Source: Zingiber officinale (Eukaryota > Streptophyta > Magnoliopsida > Zingiberales > Zingiberaceae). From it: a stretch of DNA of 64,000 nt. The position numbers were made by a program, and so were the translations under genes. Shown here one piece after another: positions 44,273 to 56,735 of the stretch (position 1 is its first letter; every line of letters starts with the position of its first letter). The DNA is taken from the NCBI RefSeq assembly GCF_018446385.1, contig NC_055991.1, positions 115,611,794 through 115,675,793 on the forward strand. Direction: 5' to 3'. Below the pieces are notes generated by a model. That model had not been told where the DNA came from. It saw only the letters and a list, made by a program, of their open reading frames with translations, and did no database searches.

Positions 44273-46874
44273 TGGTTAGTCCTAGGAAAATGTACCGATT
44301 CCACTGTACAAAAAATTTTTGTACAAGTGTCGAACATTTCCTTAAATAACCTATTGTGTTCTTTAGAAATTAAATTAGAAATCGCAGACGGAACTTAACA
44401 TCATTGATTCTAAATTTAACTTATCTATTCTTAATGGTTTAGATTTGAATCGTAAGCGGAACTTAACACTATTGATTCAAATCCACATATGTTATTAATT
44501 CCATTGAATATTAATTTCCAAAATTGGCTTCCAAGACTGCATGGCGAGGCACATGGCCTTCTTGGATATGGGAGCAACCACCACCGCCTAAACAAAGCCT
44601 TTTAAGGAAAGCTAATATTTAATTTCCTTAAATAACTCTAGGTTAACCAAAAAGAACAATCGAATCACAAATTCGAAAAACAAAACAAAAAGAAACACAT
44701 CTTCAAAACAAATCTGAAAATCTAGAATCTAATGTCTCTTGTGTTTGGAATTCATACAAAAGAAATACAACTAGTATGATGCGGAAATTAATTACTAATT
44801 ATACCTTCCTTTGTATGCAACGACCTCTTGATCTTCTACCATATTCCTCTTCTTATCCCGGACGTTGTGTGGGCAACGATCTACCGAGATGAGAATCCAC
44901 CTAAGCCACCTTCTTCTCCAAGTATGATTCGGCCACCACAAATATTCCATGAATAGATGTGGTTCGGTCACCACCACCAAGTTCCAAGGGATACTTCCTT
45001 TCTCTCCTTCTTCTCCATGCTAAAATCCGGTCATCTTCAAGCTCCATGAGATTACAAGGTCTGGCCAATGAAGAAGAAAGAAAAGGAAGAGGGAAAAATA
45101 ATAGGGCCGGCCACCACCAAGGAAGAAAAGAGAGGAAGAAAAATAATAGAGTCGTTAGCCATGAAGGCACCTCTACCTCCTCTTTTATATTCCTTGGTCT
45201 TGGCAAATAAGGAAATTTAATTAAAAACTTTCTTAATTCTTTTACCATGAAAAGGAAAATTTTATTTAATTAAAATTTTCCTTTTCATTATTACATGGTC
45301 GGCCACTTATTTCACCAAAACAAGGAGAGTTTTAATTAAAACAAAAATTAAAACTTCCTAATTTGTTTCCGGAAATTTATAAAAAATTTCTCCAATAATT
45401 TTTCCCTTCATGATGGGTTATAAAAAGGAAATTTTATAAATTAAAATCTTTCTTTTAAACATGTGGATAATTTCTAAAAATGAAAGTTATCTCTAAAAAT
45501 TAAAATCTCTTTTCAATCTACAAATAAGGAAAGATATCAAATCTTTCTTAATATTTTGTAGAAACTAATAAAAGAGAATATTTAATTTTTAAAACTCTCT
45601 TTTAAATTATGATCATGGTTAAAAAGAAAAGTTTTCGCAAAATTAAAATCTCCTTTCAATCTACAAATAAGGAAAGATTTTAAATCTTTTCTTAATCTTT
45701 TGTAGAAAGCTAGAAAAGGAAAGATTTAAATTTTAAACTCTCTTTTAAAACCATGATATCCACATAAGAAATAATTTTAATAAAAATCTTTTTTAATATT
45801 CTAGTGGCCGGCCACCTAAGCTTGGGGCCCAAGCTTTGGCCGGCCACCAACTTGGCTCATCCACTTGGTCTTGGTCGGCCCTAGCTTGGGTTCCAAGCTA
45901 GCTTGGCCGGCCCCATTAGGATGAGTAAGAAGGTGGGTATGTGGTGGGTATAAATCTCTATATACAAGAGGCTACGATAGGGACCGAGAGGAGGAAATGG
46001 TTTTGGTCTCCCGATGAAATTAAGCATCCCGTGTTCGCCCCGAACACATAACTTAATTTCGTCAATAACAATTCATTCCACTAAAGAACTATTATTGAAC
46101 TACCGCACCAATCTCAAATTATATTTTGGGCTCCTTCTTATTATGAGTATGTTAGTCTCCTTGTGTTTAAGATAATGAATGTCCACTAATTAAATGAGTT
46201 ACTGGCAACTCACTTAATTAATATCTTAATCCAAGAGTAGTACCACTCAACCTCATCGTCATGTCGGACTAAGTTCACTTGCAGGGTTTAACATGACAAT
46301 CCTTATGAGCTCCTCTTGGGGTCATTCTCAACCTAGATCACTAGGACACAGTTTCCTTCTATAATCAATAATACACACTATAAGTGATATCATTTCCCAA
46401 CTTATCGGGCTTATTGATTTATCGAACTAAATCTCACTCATTGATAAATTAAAGAAATAAATATCAAATATATGTGCTTGTTATTATATTAGGATTAAGA
46501 GCACACACTTCCATAATAACTAAGGTCTAGTTTTTTTATTAAGTCAGTATAAAAAGAACTTACCTAAAATGGTCATACTCAATACACTTAGAGTGTACTA
46601 GTGTAATTTATTAGTCAAGATAAACTAATACATAATTACACTACGACTATTCCAATGGTTCGTTCATTTCCATCTTAGTCGTGAGCAACTGTTTATAATT
46701 TATAAGGTGCTGATAACATGATCATCTGTGTGTGACACCACACACCATGTTATCTACAATATAAATTAATTGAACAACTACATTTATCATAAATGTAGAC
46801 ATTTGATCAATGTGATTCTTATTTCTAGATAAATGTTTATACCAAAAGCTAGGCTTTTAGTATACATCCTAACA
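44273..46874 (-). mobile_element. Long (2.6-kb) Ty1/copia LTR, 5' LTR of a minus-strand element
   Basis: On the minus strand it starts TGTTAGGATGTATACTAAAA (right edge 46874) and ends CTAACCA next to the PBS. It contains blocks found in a widespread plant copia LTR (as I recall it), such as AGTTCACTTGCAGGGTTTAA and GAGCTCCTCTTGGGGTCATT, and several GGCCGGCCAC words at 45800-45920. No partner LTR was found in the window. Small open frames at 44900-45250 are not genes. Confidence 0.75.
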
Positions 46875-47165
46875 GTAAATTATTTATTATTCTTCGCATT
46901 ATTATTTCTCCAGGATGACCTAGTCGATCATGCCATAATATAAAACTATACTTGTCAACAAACTTCTGGTTTGTTATTATGTTTATCTCAACTGCTTTCA
47001 TTGTTGTACAATGCATTCCAAAAGGGAGTGCACACAATCTTTCTTTTATATGCTTCTAGTCAAATATAATAGATATAATGCAAAAGTATTCAATGTTCTT
47101 TTTATTTAAAACTAAGTAAATTTCTACTAGATTTACTAGCATAGAGAGCATTTTAAATATATAGG
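46875..47165 (-). pseudogene. Ty1/copia gag-pre-integrase fragment
   Basis: The minus-strand frame reads ILWHDRLGHPGEIIMRRIIN, the gag-pre-integrase zinc motif region of copia pol, preceded by FGMHCTTMKAVEINIITNQK. It ends exactly where the LTR begins at 46874, so the LTR inserted into, or recombined with, an older copia pol. To the right it is cut by the Tat LTR at 47166. Confidence 0.7.
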
Positions 47166-48010
47166 TGATCCGGCGGTAAGAACAGGAGACCCCCGTTCTG
47201 GGAAGTCAACGCCACATGGAAGTCAAAGGGCTAGGTGGTCGATAGGAGAAGGATGAACCGACCGGACACCCGAGAAAAGGTTGGATCAATAGGCCGACCG
47301 GAGAAGGGTTGGTCGACCGCCCGGCCGGCCGACCGGTGTCCAACTGATGGCAAAAGGCGCCCCAGCGGGAGTCGGGGTTCCGGCGCTCGTGGAACAGGAT
47401 CATAGGGCCGATCGGATGGCACGCTCGGCCGAAGACATAAGGTAGCATACTGCTAACAGTCTCCACAGAGCACATTACCGAGAATCTCCCAAGTAGATCA
47501 CTATATATGGCCGGCCGGATGTAAGGCGAGTGCTGGCCGGCCGGACGACCGGCAGGGAGTAAGGAGAAAAGGACAAGGGACATCTTCTAATAGCGGGCAT
47601 GCTTTATAATCCGGCCATACTTCAAATCTTACGACAAGGGGTTCCGCTGTCCCATCGAAGACATGCTTGGACTGTAGCAGTATGGTGTCAGGTAAGCCTT
47701 CTGACAAGCCCTTACTGAGGTATGGGCTGAGGACACGTATTTGCCTCAGCATGTGTGCATGAGCTCCTTCCCAGCTCTATATAAGGAGCCTCGTACTTCA
47801 CCAGAGGTACGCGATATCACATATTCGACGCCATTTTCATGTTCGCTTACCTGACTTGATCGTCGGAGGGTCGTCACCGGGAACCCCATCCCGGCCCGAC
47901 TTCTGTGCAGGTTCACCGGAGGCCCGTGCGAACAGTCAGGAGATCTACGTCAGCCGCTTGGAGAGCGCCACGTGCCCAGCGTCCGTTGATTCAGCTTTCG
48001 GACAGGATCA
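47166..48010 (+). mobile_element. 5' LTR of Tat element B
   Basis: It starts TGATCCGGCGG and ends CGGACAGGATCA, so TGATCC/GGATCA form its terminal inverted repeat. It is 845 bp. A TATATAAGG promoter box is at 47778-47786 and the PBS follows 3 bp after the end. The end matches the Tat LTRs at 1109 and 28974. Confidence 0.8.
47778..47786 (+). promoter_or_regulatory. TATA box in the Tat element B LTR
   Basis: TATATAAGG in the context CAGCTCTATATAAGGAGCCT predicts the genomic RNA start near 47810, about 200 bases before the LTR end. The equivalent box is seen in the other two Tat LTRs. Confidence 0.6.
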
Positions 48011-48013
48011 ATT

Positions 48014-48031
48014 TGGCGCCGTCTGTGGGAA
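48014..48031 (+). other. Primer-binding site of Tat element B
   Basis: TGGCGCCGTCTGTGGGAA starts 3 bp after the LTR. The form is typical of Tat-type gypsy elements and differs from the methionine-tRNA site of the copia elements here. The exact tRNA was not checked. Confidence 0.75.
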
Positions 48032-48055
48032 CGCTCCTGCATCCGATCTGAAGCA

Positions 48056-51000
48056 ATGGACGAGGCTGGACGACCGCACTCGGTGATGCTCTCCACAGAG
48101 GAGCTCGATGCTTTGATCGAGACCAGAGCCGCTAAGCTTGTGGAACAAAGACAAAAGTCGCAAGCCGAGCAGATTGAGCAGCAAGCAACATCAGCATCAG
48201 GTGGCCGAGCGGAAGCACCACCAGCCACGGTTCCATTCTACCGGGCTCTATTCCGCACACCTCTAGAAGCCGCAGCAGTTAACCGTGATCGAGGATCTTC
48301 TTCAGATGAAGTACCGAGACGAGATAGTAGAAAAGGCAAAGCCCCCCAAGCGGACGCTTCTCCCGAGCGGATCAACCGTCAGTTTTCGGAGGCCATCTTG
48401 CGGGACCCTCTGCCGAAGCACTATGTGCCCCCGGCGATCGGTGAATACAATGGAACCACCGACCCGGACGACCATTTGGGTAAATTCGATAACACGGCTA
48501 CCCTTCATCAATACACAGATAGAGTGAAGTGTCGAGTTTTTCTTACCACCCTCTCGAGATCGGCTCAACGGTGATTTCGGAGGCTTCCGGATGGATCCAT
48601 CACAAGTTTCAAAGACTTCCGAACGGCCTTCCTCCACTATTTTGCAAGCAGTCGGTGCTACCAGAAGACTAGCGTGAGTTTATTCACCATTAAGCAAGAG
48701 CCCAGAGAGTCGCTCAGAGCTTATATCCAGCGATTCAACCAGGTGGCCATGGACATTCCAACGGCCACCTCCGAGATGATGATGAACGCATTTACGTAAG
48801 GCCTCGTGGACGGGGATTTCTTCCGCTCGCTCATTCGGAAGCCGCCCCGAGACTATGATCATATGCTACACCGGGCTAATGAATATATCAATGTGGAGGA
48901 AGCCTAGGCGGCCCGGAGGAAGGAAGCTCCGACTGAGCGTCCACCACCTTCTGAGCGGAAGCCGCACACTGCTCATCACCAGCCCATAGGACCTAGGGCC
49001 GAAGCAATCCGCTCCCCCCATACTAGGTCCCAGGTGCAAGAGGTAGCTGCCAAACGGCCCAAGCAAAAGAAGAGATGGACCCCAATGTTCTGCTCATTCC
49101 ACCGGAAGGACACGCATAACACCAGAGATTGCCGAAGTCTTCCTCTAATCGCACACCCCGCTCCCCGGAGTGGCAGCCGTCGATCGCCATCATCCGACAG
49201 GCGACAAAGACCTCGTGAAGCCGAGCGGACGAAACTCAACAAGCGACAAAGACAGACTCCCGAGCGGCGTCATACTCCGAGACATGACGACAATCCCCGG
49301 ATGTCTAGGGAGCAGCCTAGATCGTCCGCTCGGGAAGAAGAAAATAGAAGCAACACTTCCCGAGGTGAAATCAACATTATAGCTGGCGGGCCGACTGGAG
49401 GTGACTCTAACCGAGCAAGGAAGGCGAGCGTCAAACAGCTTCAGATCCATGCGGTCAGATGCAACCAAGAGCAGGCGAGCGGCCCTGAAATCAGCTTCGG
49501 GCCCAAGGACTTGGAGGGAGTCGAAGTGCCGCATGACGATGCTCTCCTCATCAAAGCGGTAATAGCCAACTATACTATTCACCGCATTTTTATTGACACA
49601 GGAAGCTCGGTCAATATCGTATTCAAAAAAGCCTTCGATCAACTACAAATTGATCGAGCCGAGCTGCTGCCCATGACAACCCCCCTCTACGGGTTTACGG
49701 GCAATGAAGTCCTGCCGGTCAGACAGATCCGACTGGCTATCACGCTGAGAGAAGAGCCACTCAGGAGGACGCGGACAGCAAATTTCGTTGTGGTGGACTC
49801 TCCATCAGCGTATAATGTCATCCTGGGACGACCGGCTCTCAGTGAATTCCGAGCGGCCGTCTCCACCTTCCACCAGAAAATCAAGTTCCCGGTTGAAGAT
49901 AAAGTGGGGGAAGTACGAGGAGATCAACTAGCGGCTTGGCGATGTTACGTCGAGATGGTCCGAGCAGAAGCCAATTCCTCCCGGAAGACGCCACGGATCG
50001 AGGTGAACGCTATAACTGAAAAACCTCCCTCTTTGGTTTATGAAGAAAAAGAGGAGGTGCAGATTCACCCGACCCGATCGGAAGCCACAACGTTCATTGC
50101 GGCCGATCTGGAGGCGAGCCGGAAAAAGGAAGTGATCAAAAGCCTCCAGAGAAATTGCGATGTCTTCGTCTGGTCGACGCATGAGCTGCCCGGAATTTCA
50201 CCTAGTATAGCGCAGCATGAGCTCCACGTCCGACCGGACACTCGGCCGGTGAAGCAAATGAAGAGGGACTTCAGCGCCGAACAAAATGCAATCATCCGAG
50301 CGGAGGTCGAGAAACTCCTGGAGGCCGGCCACATACGCGAGGTCCAGTTCCCCAGCTGATTGGCGAATGTGGTATTAGTCTCCAAGCCGGGCAACAAATG
50401 GAGAGTGTGCATCGATTTCCGGGATCTTAACAAGGCCTGCCCAAAAGATTTTTATCATCTGCCTCGGATCGATCAACTGGTGGATTCTACGGCCGGCTGT
50501 GAGTTGATATGCATGCTCGACGCATATCAAGGTTACCATCAAGTGTCGCTCGCCCGAGAAGATCAAGAAAAAGTCAGCTTCGTCACAGCCGACGGCACCT
50601 ATTGCTATAATGTGATGTCGTTCGGACTGAAGAACGCGGGAGCCACTTATCAGGGCTTGATGAACAAAGTGTTCAAAGAGCAGATCGGGCGAAATCTGGA
50701 AGTATACGTGGACGACATTCTCATCAAGTCCCTCCGAGCGGTCGATCTCTTAGAAGACATGGAGGAAACTTTCCGAACGCTACGGAAATATGGAGTTAAG
50801 CTAAACCCTCAGAAGTGCCTGTTTGGAGCAAAAGGCGAGCGTTTCTTGGGATATATAGTGACTGAGCGGGGCATCGAGGCAAATCCCAGCAAAGTGAAAG
50901 CATTACAAGATATGCCGCCCCCAAGAAATCTGAGGGAAGTGCAGCGTTTGACCGGTCGGATAACTGCTCTGTCCAGATTCATCTCCAAGACCGCCGACCG

Positions 51001-53179
51001 GAGCCTGCCTTTTTTCAAAATCTTGCGCAAAGCCACTAAGTTTCACTGGGACGAAGAATGTGATCGGGCGTTCGAAGATCTGAAGGCATACTTGAACTCT
51101 CTACCTGTGCTAGCCAAGCCAACTATGGGTGAGCCACTTTGTATCTATTTATCTTCAACTGAGCAAGCAGTCAGCTCGGCACTAGTGAGGGTGAGCGGAG
51201 AAGAGCCTGTATATTTTCTGAGCCATATTTTAAAAGATGCTGAATCTCGCTACACCGGGCTCGAAAAGCTGGCTTTCGCTTTGGTCCTCGCCGCTCAGCG
51301 CCTCCGTCCCTATTTCTTGGCTCATATCATCATCGTCCGGACGAATAGTCCATTGGGGAGAGTGCTGTTGAATCCAGAAGCGTCCGGGTGGCTCATCAAA
51401 TGGACAACGGAGTTGAGCGAATTTGACATTCAATACCAGCCCCGTTCAGCAATAAAGGCGCAGTCCTTGGCGGATTTTATCACCGAAGTACAAAGGCCAG
51501 AACCCGAAGCCATGTGGAAAATATTTGTGGACGGATCATCCATTCGGCTCGGAAGCGGGATTGGAGTACTGCTGCTCTCTCCCCAAGAAGGAAGGATGCA
51601 CTTATCCGTTCGGATGAATTACAAAACTACTAATAATGAGGCAGAATATGAAGCTCTTATAGCCGATTTACAGGCAGCCCGGCATGTGGGAGCTGGACGG
51701 GTAACTATACATTCAGATTCTCAATTAGCCGCTCAGCAGCTTTCTGGCACCTTTGAAATTAACAATGCTCGGCTCAAACTCTATGCGGAAGCCTTTGAGA
51801 AGCTTAAAGCCAATTTCAGAGAAGTCATTGTCCAGAAGATACCCCGGGCGGAAAACCAAGCGGCCGATGAGTTAGCCAAACTCGCAAGTTTAATAACATC
51901 GGTCGCCATCCAGCAGCCAATTGAACAAGTATCTTTGGTGGCGCATGTCGACCGGATGGAGGGCCTCACGTTTCCGAGCGACTGGAGGACACCCATCATG
52001 GAGTTTCTCTACTCGGGCGCTTCACTGTCCGATCGGGATGAAGCCCAGCTGCTGAGGAGGAGAGCCGGCCGGTTCACACTCATCGGAGATCAACTCTACA
52101 AGAAGGCTTTCTCCCGCCCGCTTTTGAAATGCGTAAGCTCGGAAGACGCAGCGTACATCCTCCAAGAAGTACATCAAGGATCATGCGGAGGGCATCCGGG
52201 CGGACGATCACTGGCTAAAAAGATTCTGTTGGCCGGATACTTCTGGCCAACCCTGCAAGCAGACGCTGCTCGGACCGTGTCAACATGCCTTTCTTGCCAA
52301 AAATATCATACCTTCTCCCACCAACCGGCGGAGGAAATGAAAGCAGCTACTGTGTCCTGTCCGTTCGACCAATGGGGAATGGATATTGTGGGTCCGTTTC
52401 CTATGGCGACCGGATAGCGGAAATTTCTACTGGTGGCGATCGATTATTTTTCCAAGTGGGTGGAGGCCGAGCCGCTAGCCAAGATCACCGAGCAGATGGT
52501 CAAGAAGTTTATTTGGCAACATATTATCTGTCAGTTCGGCATCCCACGTCGACTTGTTTCCGATAACAGGCGGAAGTTCGCGGGAAAGTTGCTCGAAGAT
52601 TGGTGCAAAAGCTATGGCATCGAGCAACACTTCACATCCGTGGCGTACCCCCAAAGCAATGGTCAAGCCGAAGTAGCCAATCGGGAAATTCTTCGCATTC
52701 TGCGCGCTCGGCTCGACCATTTGGGAGGAAGCTGGGTGGATGAAGTGCCGGGCATCCTATGGGCCATTCGAACAACCCCAAAGGAAGGAACGGGCGTCAC
52801 GCCTTTCCACCTGGTGTATGGCGGCGAAGCGGTTATCCCTGTCGAAGTCGGCGTCGAGTCCGTCCGGATCCAGAAATATGATGATGACAACGCCGAGCGG
52901 AGGAACATGGAGCTTGATTTGGTCGATGAAGAGCGAGCCAAGGCGTCCGTCCGGCTGATGGCGTACCGGCAAAGAATGAAGCAGAATTACAACCGGCGCG
53001 TAATCCCTAGAGCATTCCAAGTGGGCGATCTCGTCTGGAAGAAAGTAAAGCCGGTCGGCGACGTCGGCAAGCTGGAAGCTCCATGGGCGGGCCCCTTCAA
53101 AATGGCGGCAGCTGGATCGACCATGGAGCGCGAATCATCTCCAGCCATACCGAGCTGGGTAAGAGGTGCGCTGATGTAA
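48056..53179 (+). pseudogene. gag-pol polyprotein of Tat element B, five in-frame stops
   Basis: One frame runs from ATG 48056 to 53179 with no frame change. Gag covers roughly 48056-49300 with a Cys/His knuckle (CSFHRKDTHNTRDC near 49090). Protease has IDTGSS (D at 49595). Reverse transcriptase has FRDLNKACPKD and YVDD (50705-50716). RNase H has FVDGSS (51524), EAEYEAL and HSDSQLAAQ. Integrase has an HHCC region with CLSCQKYH (52290), GMDIVGPFP (52378), SDNRRKF (52558, usually SDNG) and NGQAEVANREI (52660), then GDLVWKKVKP. Stops are at 48572, 48797, 48905, 50357 and 52415; each is explained by a C-to-T or G-to-A transition. The enzyme motifs otherwise look intact, so inactivation is recent. 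It is not functional as it stands. Confidence 0.92.
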
Positions 53180-53289
53180 TTTTTGTAAATGTTTTGGTCG
53201 CCTATGTACTTGTAATGCAGGAAGCCAAAATGATTTGAAGGATGGAAAATAGCTTCGCCGAACGGCAATGTTAAAATCAGCCTTAAAGG

Positions 53290-54120
53290 CCCTCGACCTC
53301 CGACGTTAAAAATCGAGAGACGAGCCGGCGTCTATAAACCCTCCGAGCGGAAGACCGTCGAGCTCCGACGTTAAAAATCGAGAGACGAGCCGGCGTCTAT
53401 AAACCCTCCGAGCGGAAGACCGTCGAGCTCCGAAATCGAGAGACGGGTCGGCGTCTATAAACCCGCCGGCGGAAGACCGCCGAGCTCCGGCGTTAAAAAT
53501 CGAGAGACGAGCGGCGTCTATAAACCCGCCGCGGAAGACCGTCGAGCTCCGACGTTAAAAATCGAGAGACGAGCGTGCCTATAAACCCTCCGAGCGGAAG
53601 ACCGCCTAGCTCGACGTTAAAAATCGAGAAACGAGCCGGCATCTATAAACCCTCCAAGCGGAAGGCCGTCGAGCTCCGACGTTAAAAATCGAGAGACGAG
53701 CCGGCGTCTATAAACCCGCCGAGCGGAAGACCGTCGAGCTCCGACGTTAAAAATCGAGAGACGAGCCGGCGTCTATAAACCCGCCGAGCGGAAGACCGTC
53801 GAGCTCCGACGTTAAAAATCGAGAGACGAGCCGGCGTCTATAAACCCGCCGAGCGGAAGACCGTCGAGCTCCGACGTTAAAGATCGAGAGACGAGCCGGC
53901 GTCTATAAACCCGCCGAGCGGAAGACCGTCGAGCTCCGACGTTAAAAATTGAGAGACGAGCCGGCGTCTATAAACCCTTTAAGCGGAAGACCGTCGAGCT
54001 CCGACGTTAAAGATCGAGAGACGAGCCGGTGTCTATAAACCCTCCGAGCGGAAGATCGTCGAGATCCGACGTTAAAAATTGAGAGACGAGCCGACGTCTA
54101 TAAACCTTCCGAGCGTAAAA
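53290..54120 (+). repeat. 65-bp tandem array, 13 units, between pol and aORF
   Basis: Unit: CCGTCGAGCTCCGACGTTAA then AAATCGAGAGACGAGCCGGC then GTCTATAAACCCGCCGAGCG then GAAGA. Units 7-9 are identical; units 3-6 carry small deletions and unit 13 is most diverged. Such arrays in the 3' untranslated part of Tat/Ogre elements are known sources of satellite DNA. Each unit holds a TATAAA-like word. Confidence 0.95.
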
Positions 54121-55641
54121 GGCAATAAAAAAGATTTGCAAATAAGTATCCAAAGTGAACATTCTGTCAAAGCAGGACATGTTTAGCCGAGCGGACAAGC
54201 TAAAAATCCCTAAAACGGTATTTGATAAGACGAGCGGACAGCACACAGGTAAATTTCTATTCAAGATATCATATCAAGGGAACAGTAAGCAAAAGGAGAT
54301 TATATTAAAGTAAATAATGCCGAGTAGCCGAAGTACAAAAAAGGGATAGTTTGTAGCCGAGCGGCTAGATTACATTTAATCTTCTACTCTAAATAATCAT
54401 AAAGATCCTTGGGGATATTGTCAAGGAGCGCCACTTGATATGCAGCCGGGATGACGAGGGACTCAGGAAGTTGCCCCTTGGACTTCAAGTAGGTGGTGGT
54501 GGCGGCCATGGCAAGGTCGAAGGCAGTATACATCCGCTCGCAAACTTTTTCTGAAAATTCGGGCGAACAAATGTAATTTTGTCTCAGAGCAGCGACCCGG
54601 CTCAGCTCGGCCTCTTGGTATTCTTTGAAGGCCAATTGGGACGCGGCGAGGGACTCCTGCAGAGTTTTCAGCTCGTCTATATGCTTGACTACATCAGCCG
54701 AGCGGCCTTCCTTCTCGCCATCAAGCTAGTCCATCAGCTCCTTTACTTTCTGCTCTAGACCCCGAGCCTCCACATTCTTTTTTTCCAGGTCGGAGATAGC
54801 CGTGTTTTTCCGCTCGGTCGCCAAGTTTATCTTGTGATCTAGAGATTTTTTCACTCGCTCGAGCTCGGCTAAATGATGAGCCTGGTCGGCTGCCTTCTTC
54901 TGCTCGGCCGCCAGCAAATCCTGAGCCTTCTTAAGCTCCTTTTGCAGCTCAGAGTATGGTGGGCCTCGAGAGCCGGACGGACCGACTGCCGCCTTCAGTT
55001 GCCTTAGTTCTTCATCCACCATGGCCAGGCGGTTGGAGACAGCAATCTCCTCCACCCATCTCTGACAAAAATTAAAAGTTGTTAGTGGTCGATCGGAAGG
55101 AAGGCATACAAAACTTCGGAGAGAATAAACTTACCCCCGTGGCCTCCTGCATATGGCTATTGGCCAAATTTCGGAGGGGAATCAGCGCGACGCGCGCCCG
55201 AGCGTCGGCCCACATCTCAGCTAGGGGCCCCTTCAAGGTGATGGTATGCTCGGGCGCGGTTGGTCGGTCGGCCTCTGGCAGCAGCTCTTCAGTCGGAAGA
55301 TGCAGAGTGACCCGTACAGTGCGGCCATGACCGGGGGTCGTCTGACCGGCGGTCGGAAGAGGATCAGAAGCCGGCGCCGAAAACTGAGAATGAATGGTTG
55401 AACGCTGGACTGGTTGACGAGCGGGTGGAAGGATGCTGACTGGAATAGCCTCAATTGGGGTTGCCGGCCCGTCCCATTCAGAGGGTGTCCGGTCGGACGA
55501 AATGGCTTCGACCTCTGGAGCCTTGCCGCGAGCAGTTGCAATGACCCGCTCGGATGGTTGGACTGCGGAGGTAGCCGATCGCAGGGGAGTCTCCACTCGG
55601 CGCCTCTTTTGTCGAGGTTGCTCCTTCTCCCGAGCGGAACC

Positions 55642-56719
55642 TGTAGGACCGTGATCGTTCGATAGAGGGGGGGTGAATATCGATTCGAAAACTCGAGTGT
55701 AAAAGTACGCAGCGGAAAAGTAAATGAACACAATTGATTTTACTTCGTTCGGAGCCTGTGACGACTCCTACTCGAAGGCCCGTGGTCCTTGACCACTTTC
55801 GTTGGGCAATCACTAGCAATTCGAATGTGATTACAAAAAGAGTGCAAGAAATGCTAATGAAACAAAACACAAAGCTATACCGACAGAAAAGAAAGCTTAA
55901 AGAGCAAGGGCGCGTTGTCGGAGCTTTGTTAGCGTTGCTGGGGCACAGAGCAGCAAAGCAATCTGGGACAAAGCAATCTGGGAATTCTAAGATGATATTG
56001 AAGCTCCACCCCTGGGGCTTCTTTTATATGCTGCTCCGGGCGCCTGGATCCCTTCCGGACGCCCTGGTGCGACGTGGCAAGTCCAGTCAGGATGCTCCAC
56101 GTGGTGAGGCGACGTAGAGGATAAAAGTTGCCTCCGGGCGCCCGAACCACCTTTTTCCAAAGATTCCTTCTTCTGCAAAACAAGGTTAGTCCGAGGCAAA
56201 ATATATCCTGCAACACAGATTGTTAGCACAATTTATAAAGTATGAATTAACAGAAAAAGTATGACTTAGATTCCGTCTTTCCGAGACCGGAATCTAGTCA
56301 CGATCTCGACTTAGATATCCGAAATGGATCTAAGCCGGATCGACGCCTAATGTTCCCTTCCCGGGAACGCATCCTCGCAGTCACTCCCCTCCAGTGACTT
56401 ACCTCACTTACCTGCCAGACGTCCGGTCAGCCCTTCGACCTGTCTGGACTTCTCGCCAGCTATCCGGTCAGCCCGTCGACCTAGCTGGACTTCTCGCCAA
56501 GCGTCTGGTCAGCCCGTCGACCCGCTTGGACTTCTCACCAGCTATCCGGTCAGCCCGTCGACCTAGCTGGGCTTCGTGCCAGACATCTGGTCAGCCCGTC
56601 GACCTGTCTGGACTTTTCCTGCACACTCGATCAGAGTGTTAGACAACAACAAACCTAACTTAACCTATTTGTCATTCATCAAAACCTGGGTTAAATTGTT
56701 AGTGCTAACCGCACCAACA
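55642..56719 (-). mobile_element. 3' LTR of the non-autonomous copia element
   Basis: On the minus strand it starts TGTTGGTGCGG at 56719 and ends GGTCCTACA at 55642. It is 1078 bp. It has a minus-strand CATATAAAAG box (56021-56030) and four to five 45-bp units (56412-56620). It differs from the 5' LTR by a 15-bp tandem duplication (ACAAAGCAATCTGGG near 55970) and the loss of about 38 bp of CCGGGCGCCCGG repeats near 56130. Confidence 0.93.
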
Positions 56720-56735
56720 ATCTCCCCCTTTTTGA
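56720..56735 (-). other. Polypurine tract of the copia element
   Basis: On the minus strand AAAAAGGGGGAGAT immediately precedes the 3' LTR start. A second similar tract (AAAGGGGGAGG) lies near 56860, as often seen in SIRE-type elements. Confidence 0.8.

Noticed and set aside
44900..45250. 115-codon minus-strand ORF
   Set aside because: It is inside a long copia LTR and has a low-complexity translation.
54384..55731. Coiled-coil and Pro/Ser-rich minus-strand ORFs as separate host genes
   Set aside because: Splice sites, frame and order link them to the Transposase_28-like exon at 63944-63248 once the nested copia element is removed.
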